Assembly (NCBI GenBank): GCA_028874985.1
Contig: JAPPGI010000116.1
Location: forward strand, 1-64,000
Reading direction: 5' to 3'
Origin: Gemmatimonadota bacterium
Lineage (GTDB): Bacteria > Gemmatimonadota > Gemmatimonadetes > Longimicrobiales > Gaopeijiaceae
DNA length: 64,000 nt
Position numbers and translations under genes: made by a program. This document shows, one piece after another, positions 1-7,459 of the stretch (position 1 is the stretch's first letter; each line of letters opens with the position of its first letter). The notes beneath the pieces are model-generated. The model saw only the letters and a program-made list of their open reading frames with translations, was not told the DNA's origin and did not search any database.

Positions 1-223
1 CCGTGCCATTTTGGATGCCCACATGTGTGCAATTTTGCGCGCCCGGCAACAGTCGGTTACGAGGAAACGGATGCCGCGGTGCCGCTCCTCCACGTCCTGA
101 AGCCGCGGCTGTCCCGGCGTTGACCGGGGTGGGACTGTGGAACGAGCGCCGGCTCCAGTCGGCACTTCCCACGCGCTGCCTTCCGGGACCTCGGCTTGCC
201 TGAATGAGGAACGCGGGTCGGCA

Positions 224-297
224 GCCGGTAGACAAAGCCGCGCCCTGCCAGCCCTGTCGCCCACCGCTCTCGGTTCTCGTGCGGGGTTGTCCACGCT
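224..297. repeat. Diverged partial copy of the ccmE/ccmF intergenic repeat
   Basis: This stretch resembles the second half of the 171-bp unit at 1626-1965. It shares the blocks GCCAGCCC, CACCGCTCTCGGT and GTCCACG in the same order and at nearly the same spacing (about three quarters identical by eye). No coding function is visible. The rest of 1-541 shows no convincing gene: a GTG-initiated 69-codon frame at 313-522 exists but resembles nothing I know. Confidence 0.45.
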
Positions 298-541
298 TGC
301 TATGCTGGTGTCGTGTCACACGTGATATGGACGCCGCAATGGGGGCGGCCGGTCTGGCCGGGACTGCATGCCGGGGTCTGGGCTGGGCCGGACGACTTCG
401 CGGCCGCGATGGCTTCAGGGCGGACCTTCGAGGCGCGGCTGGCACGGGAAGAGCGCGAAGAGCTGATAGCGGGGTGGGAGGCGGCGGTGGGGGGTACGTT
501 GGCCGTGGCGCAGGGGAGCTGACATCGGCGGAAGCCAAGTG

Positions 542-1120
542 CTAACCGCCCAACAGAGTGTCGCTGCCGCCGAGACTTATGCCGCCCTCCACTCCCTCGT
601 GTCCGCACACATTCCCCTTGTATACACCTACATTCCCGGGCCTGAGACTCAGGGTCAGGTCCATGGCACAATCTCGCGTCCGCCCACCCAGCTGCCAGAA
701 AAGCCCGCCCTTCAGACCTCCTGAAGCAGCCCTGACCCTGCCCCGCCAGCCAACGATTTTCGTGGCGACCTCGCTGTGGAGATTCGGGCTGCCGACCATC
801 CGGAAATCGAGACCGTCGCTCGCAAACCCGCACCGGTCCGGAATGACGGTCTCTCCCCCTTCAAACCACAGAGTGTCCGCGACCTGCAACGCGTAACCTG
901 TGTCCAGATACGTTACCCGCCCGTCAAGTGGGCACGCAGCCACAACGACGCTCCTTGATCCCTCAATCAGGGTCAACGCCCCCATCCTCCTCAGCACCAG
1001 TATCCCCTCGAGGAAGGACGTTGCCTCCTCTCTCGCCGTGGACGAGACCTCCCGGGGTCGCAACTCAACCTCCAGCCACGGTTTGGGACGGCTTCCAGCT
1101 CTGCGCGCCTGCGGGACCAT
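542..1120 (-). CDS. Hypothetical protein, doubtful
   Basis: This is an open frame of 192 codons on the minus strand. I do not recognise the product. The central part (about residues 50-130) has mixed hydrophobic and polar composition and several Cys, as expected of a real secreted or globular protein. The first 45 residues are Arg-rich and look like read-through of high-GC DNA, so the true start may lie further in. No signal peptide or membrane segment is visible. It is divergent from ccmE and could be a remnant like the decayed genes at 4.5-7.4 kb. Confidence 0.3.
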   Translation of the reverse strand: MVPQARRAGSRPKPWLEVELRPREVSSTAREEATSFLEGILVLRRMGALTLIEGSRSVVVAACPLDGRVTYLDTGYALQVADTLWFEGGETVIPDRCGFASDGLDFRMVGSPNLHSEVATKIVGWRGRVRAASGGLKGGLFWQLGGRTRDCAMDLTLSLRPGNVGVYKGNVCGHEGVEGGISLGGSDTLLGG

Positions 1121-1212
1121 CCGCGGACCGCTAGATTCATGCGGCTGCGAACGCGGCCGATGACGAGGTGCCCGAATGCGTCTCTCCCGACAGGGACCGG
1201 AGCGAAATCGAG

Positions 1213-1665
1213 ATGAAGAACCGACGTTTCTTGGTGGGTCTGGCCGGCGTCGCGGCCGTGGTGGCCTACCTGATGTGGACCGGGATCAACGACAGCATGG
1301 TCTACTACCTGACCCCGGTCGAACTCATGGACCGGGTCGAGGCCGATCCGACCTTCCACGAAGTCGGGGTGAAGGTCAGCGGCCGGGTCGTGGAGGGGTC
1401 TTGGTCGCGCGAGGACGGCACCCGCGGCGCTCATGAGTTCATCGTCACGGATCTGGAGGACACCGGTGTGACCTTCGCGGTACACTTCGACGACGTCGTC
1501 CCGGACACCTTCAACGACAGGGCCGAAGTCGTGGTGGAGGGCCGCTACGGGACCGACGGCGTCTTCCGCGCCCACACGGTGCTCACCAAGTGCGGCAGCC
1601 GCTTCGAGGCGGCCAAGGAGGAGCTGGCAGCCCGCGGACAGACCCCCCCGGCATTCGTGCGGTGA
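1213..1665 (+). CDS. ccmE: Cytochrome c maturation protein CcmE, Cys variant
   Basis: Periplasmic haem chaperone of System I, which takes haem from CcmABCD and passes it to CcmF. The 150-residue protein has an N-terminal membrane anchor (about residues 5-22) followed by the OB-fold beta domain. The haem-attachment site, usually HxxxY, reads TKCGSRF here, so Cys replaces His and Phe replaces Tyr. A CxxxY form of CcmE is known from a variant System I that lacks CcmH; the Phe is a further departure. I chose the ATG at 1213 because it opens directly onto the anchor and has a purine-rich GGAGCGA upstream; a GTG at 1168 is the alternative. The last codons and the stop lie inside the first copy of a 171-bp repeat. 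Confidence 0.88.
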   Translation: MKNRRFLVGLAGVAAVVAYLMWTGINDSMVYYLTPVELMDRVEADPTFHEVGVKVSGRVVEGSWSREDGTRGAHEFIVTDLEDTGVTFAVHFDDVVPDTFNDRAEVVVEGRYGTDGVFRAHTVLTKCGSRFEAAKEELAARGQTPPAFVR

Positions 1666-1965
1666 TGCATCCGCGCCGGATCGCCTCGCTCTGCGTTGCT
1701 CCTCGGGCGAATAGCGCTGCTATTCCCCTTTCGTCGCGCCTTGCCAGCCCGGCGCCTCACCGCTCTCGGTGCTCGGGCGGCTCTATCCACGGACCAGGCA
1801 GCCCGCGGACAGACCCCCCCGGCATTCGTGCGGCGATGCATCCGCGCCGGATCGCTTCGCTCTGCGTTGCTCCTCGGGCGAATAGCGCTGCTATTCCCCT
1901 TTCGTCGCGCCTTGCCAGCCCGGCGCCTCACCGCTCTCGGTGCTCGGGCGGCTCTATCCACGGAC
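1626..1965 (+). repeat. Tandem duplication, two copies of a 171-bp unit
   Basis: Copy 1 covers 1626-1796 and copy 2 runs from 1797 to about 1965. They are almost identical. The period is 171 bp, a multiple of three. One difference is functional: copy 1 reads CGGTGA, giving the ccmE stop, while copy 2 reads CGGCGA. The unit fills the space between ccmE and ccmF and ends about 10 bp before the ccmF start. Diverged relatives lie at 224-297 and 51497-51640. Confidence 0.9.
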
Positions 1966-1975
1966 TGCTGGCAGC

Positions 1976-4018
1976 GTGACAATCCTGGGCGAGATCGCCC
2001 TCTGGATCGCCCTTCCCGCAGCCCTCTGGGGGGCGGTCGTATCGTTCGCCGGGGGACGCTTCGGCCGCAGCGACCTGGTACTGAGCGGCGAGCGCACCGT
2101 TCACGTCGTCACCTTCCTGCTGGTGCTCGTGTCGGCGGGCATCATCGCCGCGTTCCTGGGCAACCGGTACGAGTACTACTACGTAGTCAACTACTCGAAC
2201 CGCGAACTGGACACCTACTTCAAGGTCGCGGGACTCTGGGCCGGGCAACGCGGCTCGCTGGTCTTCTGGACGGTCCTGCTCTCCGGCTTCTCCTCGATCG
2301 CCGTCTTCCTCAACCGGTTCCGCAACCGGGAGTTCATGCCGTACGTGAGCGGCACCCTTCTGGGCATCCTCTCCTTCCTCCTCATCGTCCTTCTCTTCGC
2401 CGACGTCAACCCCTTCGAGAGGCTGGGGTTCACGCGCGCCAACGGCCTGGGCCTCAATCCCCAGCTCCAGAACTACTGGATGACGATCCACCCGCCGACC
2501 CTGTACCTGGGCTTCACGGCCTTCGCGGTACCCTTCGCCTTCGCGGTCTCGGCCCTGCTCACCGGCCGCCTGGACTCGCGCTGGATCGCGGTCACGCGGC
2601 GCTGGATCCTGCTCAGCTGGTTCTTTCTCACGATCGGGATCATCTTCGGCATGCGCTGGGCGTACGAGGAGCTGGGGTGGGGAGGCTACTGGTTCTGGGA
2701 CCCCGTCGAGAACGCCTCGCTGCTCCCCTGGCTGACCGCCACCGCCTTCCTCCACTCGATCCAGATCCAGGAGAACCGGGGGATGCTGAAGGTGTGGAAC
2801 ATGGTGCTGGTGGTCCTCACCTTCCTGCTCACGATCTTCGCGACCTTCCTGACCCGCTCCGGGCTGATCGAGTCTGTCCACAGTTTCGCCGAGAATCTTC
2901 GCATCGCCTACATCTTCCTGGGCTTCATGGGCGGGATGGCCATCGTCGCAGCGATCCTGATCATCCACCGGCTCCCGTCGCTCAAGTCCGAGAACCACTT
3001 CCAGTCCTTCCTCTCGCGCGAGTCGGCCTTCCTCTTCAACAACCTGCTCCTGGTCGGCGTCACCTTCGCCGTCGCGTGGGGCACGCTCTTCCCCCTCATC
3101 ACCGAGGGGTTCTTCGGCGAGACCAGGAACGTCGGCCCGCCGTACTTCAACCGTGTCAACATCCCCATCGGGCTGCTACTCCTTGCGCTCATGGGGATCG
3201 GCCCGGTCATCGCGTGGCGGCGCGCTTCGCGGAGGAACCTGCTCCGGAACTTCACCATCCCGCTGGCGGCGGGCGGGGTGACGCTGGGCGTTCTGCTGGC
3301 GCTGGGCATCCGGCACGGCTTCGCGCTGGCCACCTTCGCCATCGGCGCCTTCGTTATGACGGTCGTGGTCACGGAGTTCTGGAAGGGGACGAAGGCACGG
3401 GCGCGGATCGCGGGGGAGGGGTTCATGAGCGCGCTCGGCAACCTGGTCGGACGGAACCGCCGCCGCTGGGGCGGCTACATCGTGCATGCGGGCGTCGTGG
3501 TGCTCTTCATGGGCCTGGCGGGCGCGGCCTTCGACCGGCTGGTGGTGCAGGAGCTGGTGCCGGGCGAGGCGATGACGGTACGCTCCGCCCTCGGTACCGA
3601 GTACCGACTGGTGTACGAGAGCCTGTCCCACTCGCGTCCCCGGGTGGCCGAAGACGTGGACGAGAACGACTGGCGCTGGACCGCGCTCATGACGGCGTAC
3701 CGGAACGGCGAGCGGATCGGGATTCTCAGGCCGGAGCGGCGGTTCTACCCGGTCATGGACCAGGCCTCCACCGAGGTCGGGATATCGAGCTCTGCGCTCG
3801 AGGACCTCTACGTGATCCCCCGGGAGCTGGACAACCAGTCCGACCGGGCGAGCTTCGAGGTGAAGCTGCTGCCCCTGGTCCCGTGGATCTGGTACGGGGG
3901 AATGGTGGTGGCGATCGGGACGCTCGTGGGGCTGTGGCCTCCGCGAACGGCTCCCGCGACCGCCGCTGTCCGCCGGCGGGCCGCACGGGGGGCGGCGCCG
4001 GCGGGGGCGCCGGGCTGA
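1976..4018 (+). CDS. ccmF: Haem lyase subunit CcmF
   Basis: Integral membrane haem lyase that joins haem from CcmE to apocytochrome c. The 680-residue protein has many hydrophobic segments. The WWD haem-handling motif WGGYWFWDPVENASLLPW lies at about residues 235-252, followed by conserved LTRSG and SVHSF blocks, and there is a periplasmic domain near the C terminus. I chose the GTG at 1976 because it gives a family-like N terminus; an upstream ATG at 1940 would put repeat-derived residues first. It follows ccmE after the tandem repeat and precedes the CcmI-like gene by 22 nt. Confidence 0.92.
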   Translation: MTILGEIALWIALPAALWGAVVSFAGGRFGRSDLVLSGERTVHVVTFLLVLVSAGIIAAFLGNRYEYYYVVNYSNRELDTYFKVAGLWAGQRGSLVFWTVLLSGFSSIAVFLNRFRNREFMPYVSGTLLGILSFLLIVLLFADVNPFERLGFTRANGLGLNPQLQNYWMTIHPPTLYLGFTAFAVPFAFAVSALLTGRLDSRWIAVTRRWILLSWFFLTIGIIFGMRWAYEELGWGGYWFWDPVENASLLPWLTATAFLHSIQIQENRGMLKVWNMVLVVLTFLLTIFATFLTRSGLIESVHSFAENLRIAYIFLGFMGGMAIVAAILIIHRLPSLKSENHFQSFLSRESAFLFNNLLLVGVTFAVAWGTLFPLITEGFFGETRNVGPPYFNRVNIPIGLLLLALMGIGPVIAWRRASRRNLLRNFTIPLAAGGVTLGVLLALGIRHGFALATFAIGAFVMTVVVTEFWKGTKARARIAGEGFMSALGNLVGRNRRRWGGYIVHAGVVVLFMGLAGAAFDRLVVQELVPGEAMTVRSALGTEYRLVYESLSHSRPRVAEDVDENDWRWTALMTAYRNGERIGILRPERRFYPVMDQASTEVGISSSALEDLYVIPRELDNQSDRASFEVKLLPLVPWIWYGGMVVAIGTLVGLWPPRTAPATAAVRRRAARGAAPAGAPG

Positions 4019-4040
4019 CCGCGCCACGGGCGAGCCGACG

Positions 4041-4478
4041 GTGAGCGTCCTGATCGGCGGTGTGCTTCTGGCCGCGGGGGTCATGCTCTTCATCCTCGAG
4101 CCGGTGTTCTCGGGGAAGGGTGCGCCCCTGTACGACGGGGACGACGCCTACGACGACGGCGCGGCGCGGCGCAGGGTGGCGCTGACGGCGCTGCGCGACC
4201 TGGAATACGACCGCGCGACCGGGAAGCTGGATGAGGACGACTACGGACGGCTGCGGACCGAGTTGTCGCACGAGGCGCTGGCGCACCTGGGGGAGGAGGA
4301 GGGCGGGGGGGACGGGGGACGGGGACCGGACCGGGCGTCGCGCGAGCTGGAAGAGGAGATCGCCCAGCTCCGCCGTGCCATCCGGGAGGGGATGCAGTGT
4401 TCGGGGTGCGAGCACCTCAACCGGTCGGGAGCCCGGTTCTGCGCGAGGTGTGGCGAGGGGTTGGGGGGTGGAGGGTAG
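4041..4478 (+). CDS. CcmI-like membrane protein with C-terminal zinc ribbon
   Basis: This 145-residue protein starts at GTG 4041. An N-terminal membrane segment (about residues 3-22) is followed by a charged helical region containing ALRDLEYDRATGKLDEDDY, typical of the cytoplasmic part of CcmI-type proteins. A C-terminal zinc ribbon has the spacing CxxC-x10-CxxC. It sits directly after ccmF, where ccmH or ccmI genes usually lie, so a role in apocytochrome handling is inferred from position. CcmI proteins normally carry TPR repeats after the helix, and none are seen here. The zinc ribbon in that place is unusual. Confidence 0.72.
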   Translation: MSVLIGGVLLAAGVMLFILEPVFSGKGAPLYDGDDAYDDGAARRRVALTALRDLEYDRATGKLDEDDYGRLRTELSHEALAHLGEEEGGGDGGRGPDRASRELEEEIAQLRRAIREGMQCSGCEHLNRSGARFCARCGEGLGGGG

Positions 4479-4504
4479 GGGAGGGTAGGGCGCTCTCGGC
4501 ACTC

Positions 4505-4690
4505 TCACGCCAACCCCGGGCCGAGCACCTCGATCAGCTCCGCCACCACCCCGATTCCCCCCTCGTCGTCAGCGCCGATCACGATGGGATCGAAGTCGGG
4601 GTTGACCGGCTCCAGCGTGATTTCCACATGCCGCCAGCCGCTCTCGTCCGTGCCGGGGGTCCTGGCGAACACGGCTGCGGTTGCCGGGAT
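4505..4690 (-). pseudogene. C-terminal fragment of an unidentified protein
   Basis: The minus strand is open from 4789 down to a TGA at 4505-4507, with no ATG or GTG start in frame. The last 60 or so codons read like genuine protein, with VFARTPGTDESGWRHVEITL and then an acidic stretch. I do not recognise the family. It appears to be a truncated remnant at the edge of the accessory patch following the CcmI-like gene. Confidence 0.35.
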
Positions 4691-4738
4691 GCTCGTGGAC
4701 GGGGAAGATAGAGGGACACGTCGCTCGCCGCCCTGTTC

Positions 4739-5032
4739 ATGGACCTGGTCGATGATGAGGACGAGGAGGGGGACTCGACCTCCCTCTACTCACGGTATGT
4801 CATCGACGTATTCAAGACCTGCCGGGTGAAGGTGTCGAGCTGGCAGGACCGCAACGACGTGTCGGACTTCGTGTGGTGCCTGGAGAGGCGCCCCAACAAG
4901 GCACTTCACAAACGGCACTTCCCCGGTATCAATATCAACCCTCCCAGGGATGGTTTCCGAAAGGCCACGGAGCCGCCAGATTGGGACCGTGCCAAGATCC
5001 GGGCCACCTGGATCCACAACCTGAAGAGGTAA
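4739..5032 (+). CDS. Hypothetical protein, possibly a C-terminal fragment
   Basis: A 97-residue frame from ATG 4739. The frame is open a little further upstream, to a TAG near 4709, so it may be the tail of a longer gene. The N terminus is very acidic and the remainder is basic and Trp-rich, including SSWQDRNDVSDFVWCLERR. I do not recognise it. It ends 4 nt before the ATG of the next lipoprotein gene, and the end of this frame supplies that gene's ribosome binding site, so the two look translationally coupled. Confidence 0.4.
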   Translation: MDLVDDEDEEGDSTSLYSRYVIDVFKTCRVKVSSWQDRNDVSDFVWCLERRPNKALHKRHFPGININPPRDGFRKATEPPDWDRAKIRATWIHNLKR

Positions 5033-5036
5033 TCCC

Positions 5037-5617
5037 ATGAAGATGCGACCCGCTTTCCTCCTCCCCCTCCTCCCCGTCCTGGTACCGGCATCATGTAACG
5101 AGACCGGACCCACATACTCCCTCAGCTCGGACGAAGCCTGGGCCGTGTTCTCCGGGCTGGCCGGGTTGGCGAAGGACGCGGACCCTGGAACCACGACCCA
5201 TGCCTGTCTCCGCGGGGGTACGGTCTCCGTCAGCACCACGGCGGAGACGGGGGAGCACGGGGACTCGTCCCGGACCTTGGCTTGGGCCGATGGGTTCTCA
5301 AACCGTCCGAATGCCGGATGATCGAGAGTAGCCCGAAGGTCAGCCTGTGGGGGAGGGGATCCGTGACCTTCGAGACCGAAACCGTCACTGCCGAAGGAGG
5401 AGGGGGCCGGATCCGTGTGTCTCTGGATGGGTGGGTCAACTGGAGCCGGTCGGAGATCGTGGGTAGCGTCTGCCCGTATCATCTCGACTTCGAATCCTCC
5501 TTCGGGCCGGACGATCCCGAAGGAGGGTTCCAGGGCTCGGTTGAGGATACCGAGATCTGCGGGCGCAGTTTCACAGTCCCTCTCTCCATGTTCCCGAGGG
5601 GGGAGGGGAATGTGTGA
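5037..5617 (+). pseudogene. Lipoprotein of unknown family, broken by a frameshift
   Basis: The first part (ATG 5037 to about 5318) has a signal peptide ending in VLVPASC, so it is a likely lipoprotein. It is followed by about 70 ordinary residues including GGTVSVSTTAE. The frame then closes, but a second frame (about 5282-5617) continues with secreted-protein-like sequence rich in Gly, Ser and Val, with Cys pairs. The two parts together resemble the next gene (5846-6983): both have a C..GGT.(S/T)V block, then S.CrM, then a late Trp and Cys. I therefore read this as one gene with a shift near 5290-5315. AGAGG lies 7 nt before the start. Function unknown. Confidence 0.5.
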
Positions 5618-5848
5618 TCTGGAGTCATGGGGAGGGGCGGTGGCGTTCGCGTTCGCGGTGGCCGGAGGAGCAAGGTGGATCGCATCCGAGATCGGGGAGG
5701 TCAGAACGGACCTGACCGCCGAGATTCACGCCCTGGAGGTACGGATGGAATCCCGGATCGGGGGCTGGAGTCCCGCCTCAGCGCGGTGGAGGCCAAGCTG
5801 GGCCTTCTGATCGAAGGGCTGAACATCGAAGTCAGGAGGGGAGAATGA
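5610..5848 (+). pseudogene. Small membrane-anchored coiled-coil protein, frameshifted
   Basis: From ATG 5610 the frame encodes a hydrophobic segment (AVAFAFAVAGGARWIASE) followed by a heptad-like helix, EVRTDLTAEIHALEVRMESR. At the GGGGG run near 5760-5764 the sensible reading moves to another frame and continues LESRLSAVEAKLGLLIEGL to a stop at 5848. The two halves form a single plausible 80-residue anchor plus coiled coil. The stop overlaps the start of the next lipoprotein. No function can be assigned. A G-run is also a common place for sequencing error, so the break needs checking in reads. Confidence 0.45.
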
Positions 5849-6983
5849 AGCTGTCCAAGGGACTCTGTGTCGTCCTGTCCCCATGGGGGTACGGCTACGG
5901 TTGAAGTCATCAGCTACATCGAGCCCGCGGGAGACACGGTGTTGTATGACGACATGGTGTCGATCAAGCCTTCCGCCTGCAAGATGTCGCTGGCCGGGAG
6001 CACCTTCACCGTGGACGGAGCCCCGACGTGCGACTGCACATCGAGGGCTGGATACTCGACTCCGACGACTTTCTCTCTGGAGTGGCGGCTGTTCGGCGCG
6101 TTCACCTGGGACAAGGGCTCGGAGGGGGGCGCGAGATGTGAGGTGAGCCTGGAGAGTGAGGACGCCCTCCTGGCGACCGATGTTGCGGGGACACTGGATC
6201 GGTGGACGCGGACCGCGTTCGCATCGGGTGGAGCCTCGCGCTACGACAGGGCGTTGGACCTGACGTACAACACGCTGAAGCAGCACGGCGGCGACCACCG
6301 CATCTTCGACGGCAGCCACGACCCGATCGGGGCATGGAGGACCATCGCTGAGGCGTTCCCCGACGAAGGGTGGCTTGACCGCGGAGAGGGGTACGTCTCG
6401 GCCCTGTGGAAGGACATGGTCACGCCCAACGGAGTACCGGTGGTGACTTGGGACAAGGAGGCCTTCGACGCCGTCGCAGGCTTTCTGAACGAGACGCTGG
6501 GGGTGTCCCGAAATTGGTCGAAGGACATGGTCACCTTCACGGCCACGGAGTTCATCGGGGCGGCTCTGGGTGCTCTGGCGCTGGTGGAACAACGCCGAGA
6601 CCCGCCGGTTCGCGGAGATCGTCGCGACCCTGGTCCTGGGCGTCGTGAGCTATCTCGTGGCAACCAGGCTCTACGACAAGGCCGAGCCCGGGGCCGAGGA
6701 ACTGGGCCGAATCGTCCGTGACTGGTTCGGATCGCGGGAATGGACCGAATCCTGCTCCGAACTTGCCCGAAGTACCTACCTGCGGGGGAAGGCCATAGCC
6801 GGCGGCGTCCGCGAATCGGTGCTGGCGGGCGATCTGGCCGACACGGTGTCGGCATGGTCCCTCGCGAGCGCCGGGGCGATCGAGAAGGGGTGGTCGGCTG
6901 GGTACAGGAGAACGATCGGGGTGGCGTGCGCCGCAGTGCCGTCGTGGGCGCCTGCCGGACGGGTCGCCACGTCCGCCGGGTAA
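5846..6983 (+). pseudogene. Second lipoprotein paralogue with C-terminal membrane domain, broken
   Basis: ATG 5846 opens a short signal-like start (MKLSKGLCVVLS) that soon runs out of frame. A frame from about 5867 carries SCPHGGTATVEV, matching the CLRGGTVSVST region of the upstream lipoprotein, so about 50 residues between signal and domain appear to be missing here. The frame continues to about residue 235, then shifts near 6565, where WRWWNNAETRR and a transmembrane segment (EIVATLVLGVVSYLVATRL) continue to 6983. Read together, it is an extracytoplasmic domain tethered by a late membrane helix. It carries at least two breaks. Unknown family. Confidence 0.5.
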
Positions 6984-7018
6984 CGCCCATGTCCTTCGCC
7001 CGCCCGTAGTCCACGGTC

Positions 7019-7424
7019 ATGCTGCCCCGGACTCAAGCACCGAAAACGTGGGAGGATGTCCTGCGGATGCCGGACGACGGCAACCGCTACGAGTTCATCG
7101 TTCATATCCGACGAGAGGCGGGAGATCATCGGCGAAAAGCAGGTGCTTGGCGCTCCCGACCTGGTCGTCGAGATCCTGTCGCCTTCCACCGCGCACCGGG
7201 ACCGCGGGATCAAGCTCGACCTGTACGCACGATGCGGAGTCCGGCAATACTGGATCGTGGATCCGGTCGAGGACGTGGTCGACGTATGGCGCTTCGGGGA
7301 CGAGCCGGGGCACGAGCGCTTCTCGGGCGAGCTCCCCGTGCGGCCTGGTCGCGAGCGCCTGGGCCTGATCGACCTTGACGAGGTCTTCTCGCGTCATCTG
7401 GACCTGTGGGAGAGCGGAGCATAG
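7019..7424 (+). pseudogene. Uma2-family (DUF820) endonuclease-like gene with internal deletion
   Basis: The 5' part (from 7019) encodes TWEDVLRMPDDGNRYEFI, the usual N-terminal block of Uma2 proteins. The 3' part, in another frame (about 7098-7424), encodes ERREIIGEKQVLGAPDLVVE, ILSPSTAHRDRGIKLDLY and YWIVDP, the usual second half with the PD-(D/E)xK-like core. The roughly 60-70 residues normally between them are missing, and the junction near 7095 also shifts frame. It is therefore a deleted remnant. Uma2 genes are often mobile and multi-copy, which fits the decayed surroundings. Confidence 0.7.
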
Positions 7425-7459
7425 TCCGCAAAGGACCGGGGAGGTATGATCAGTCCACC

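Noticed and set aside
4479-7424. Explaining the frameshifts as general assembly error
   Set aside because: About 50 core genes elsewhere in the window are uninterrupted, so a uniform error rate would not cluster breaks here and at 13-14 kb. The G-run near 5760 is the one site where error is still likely.
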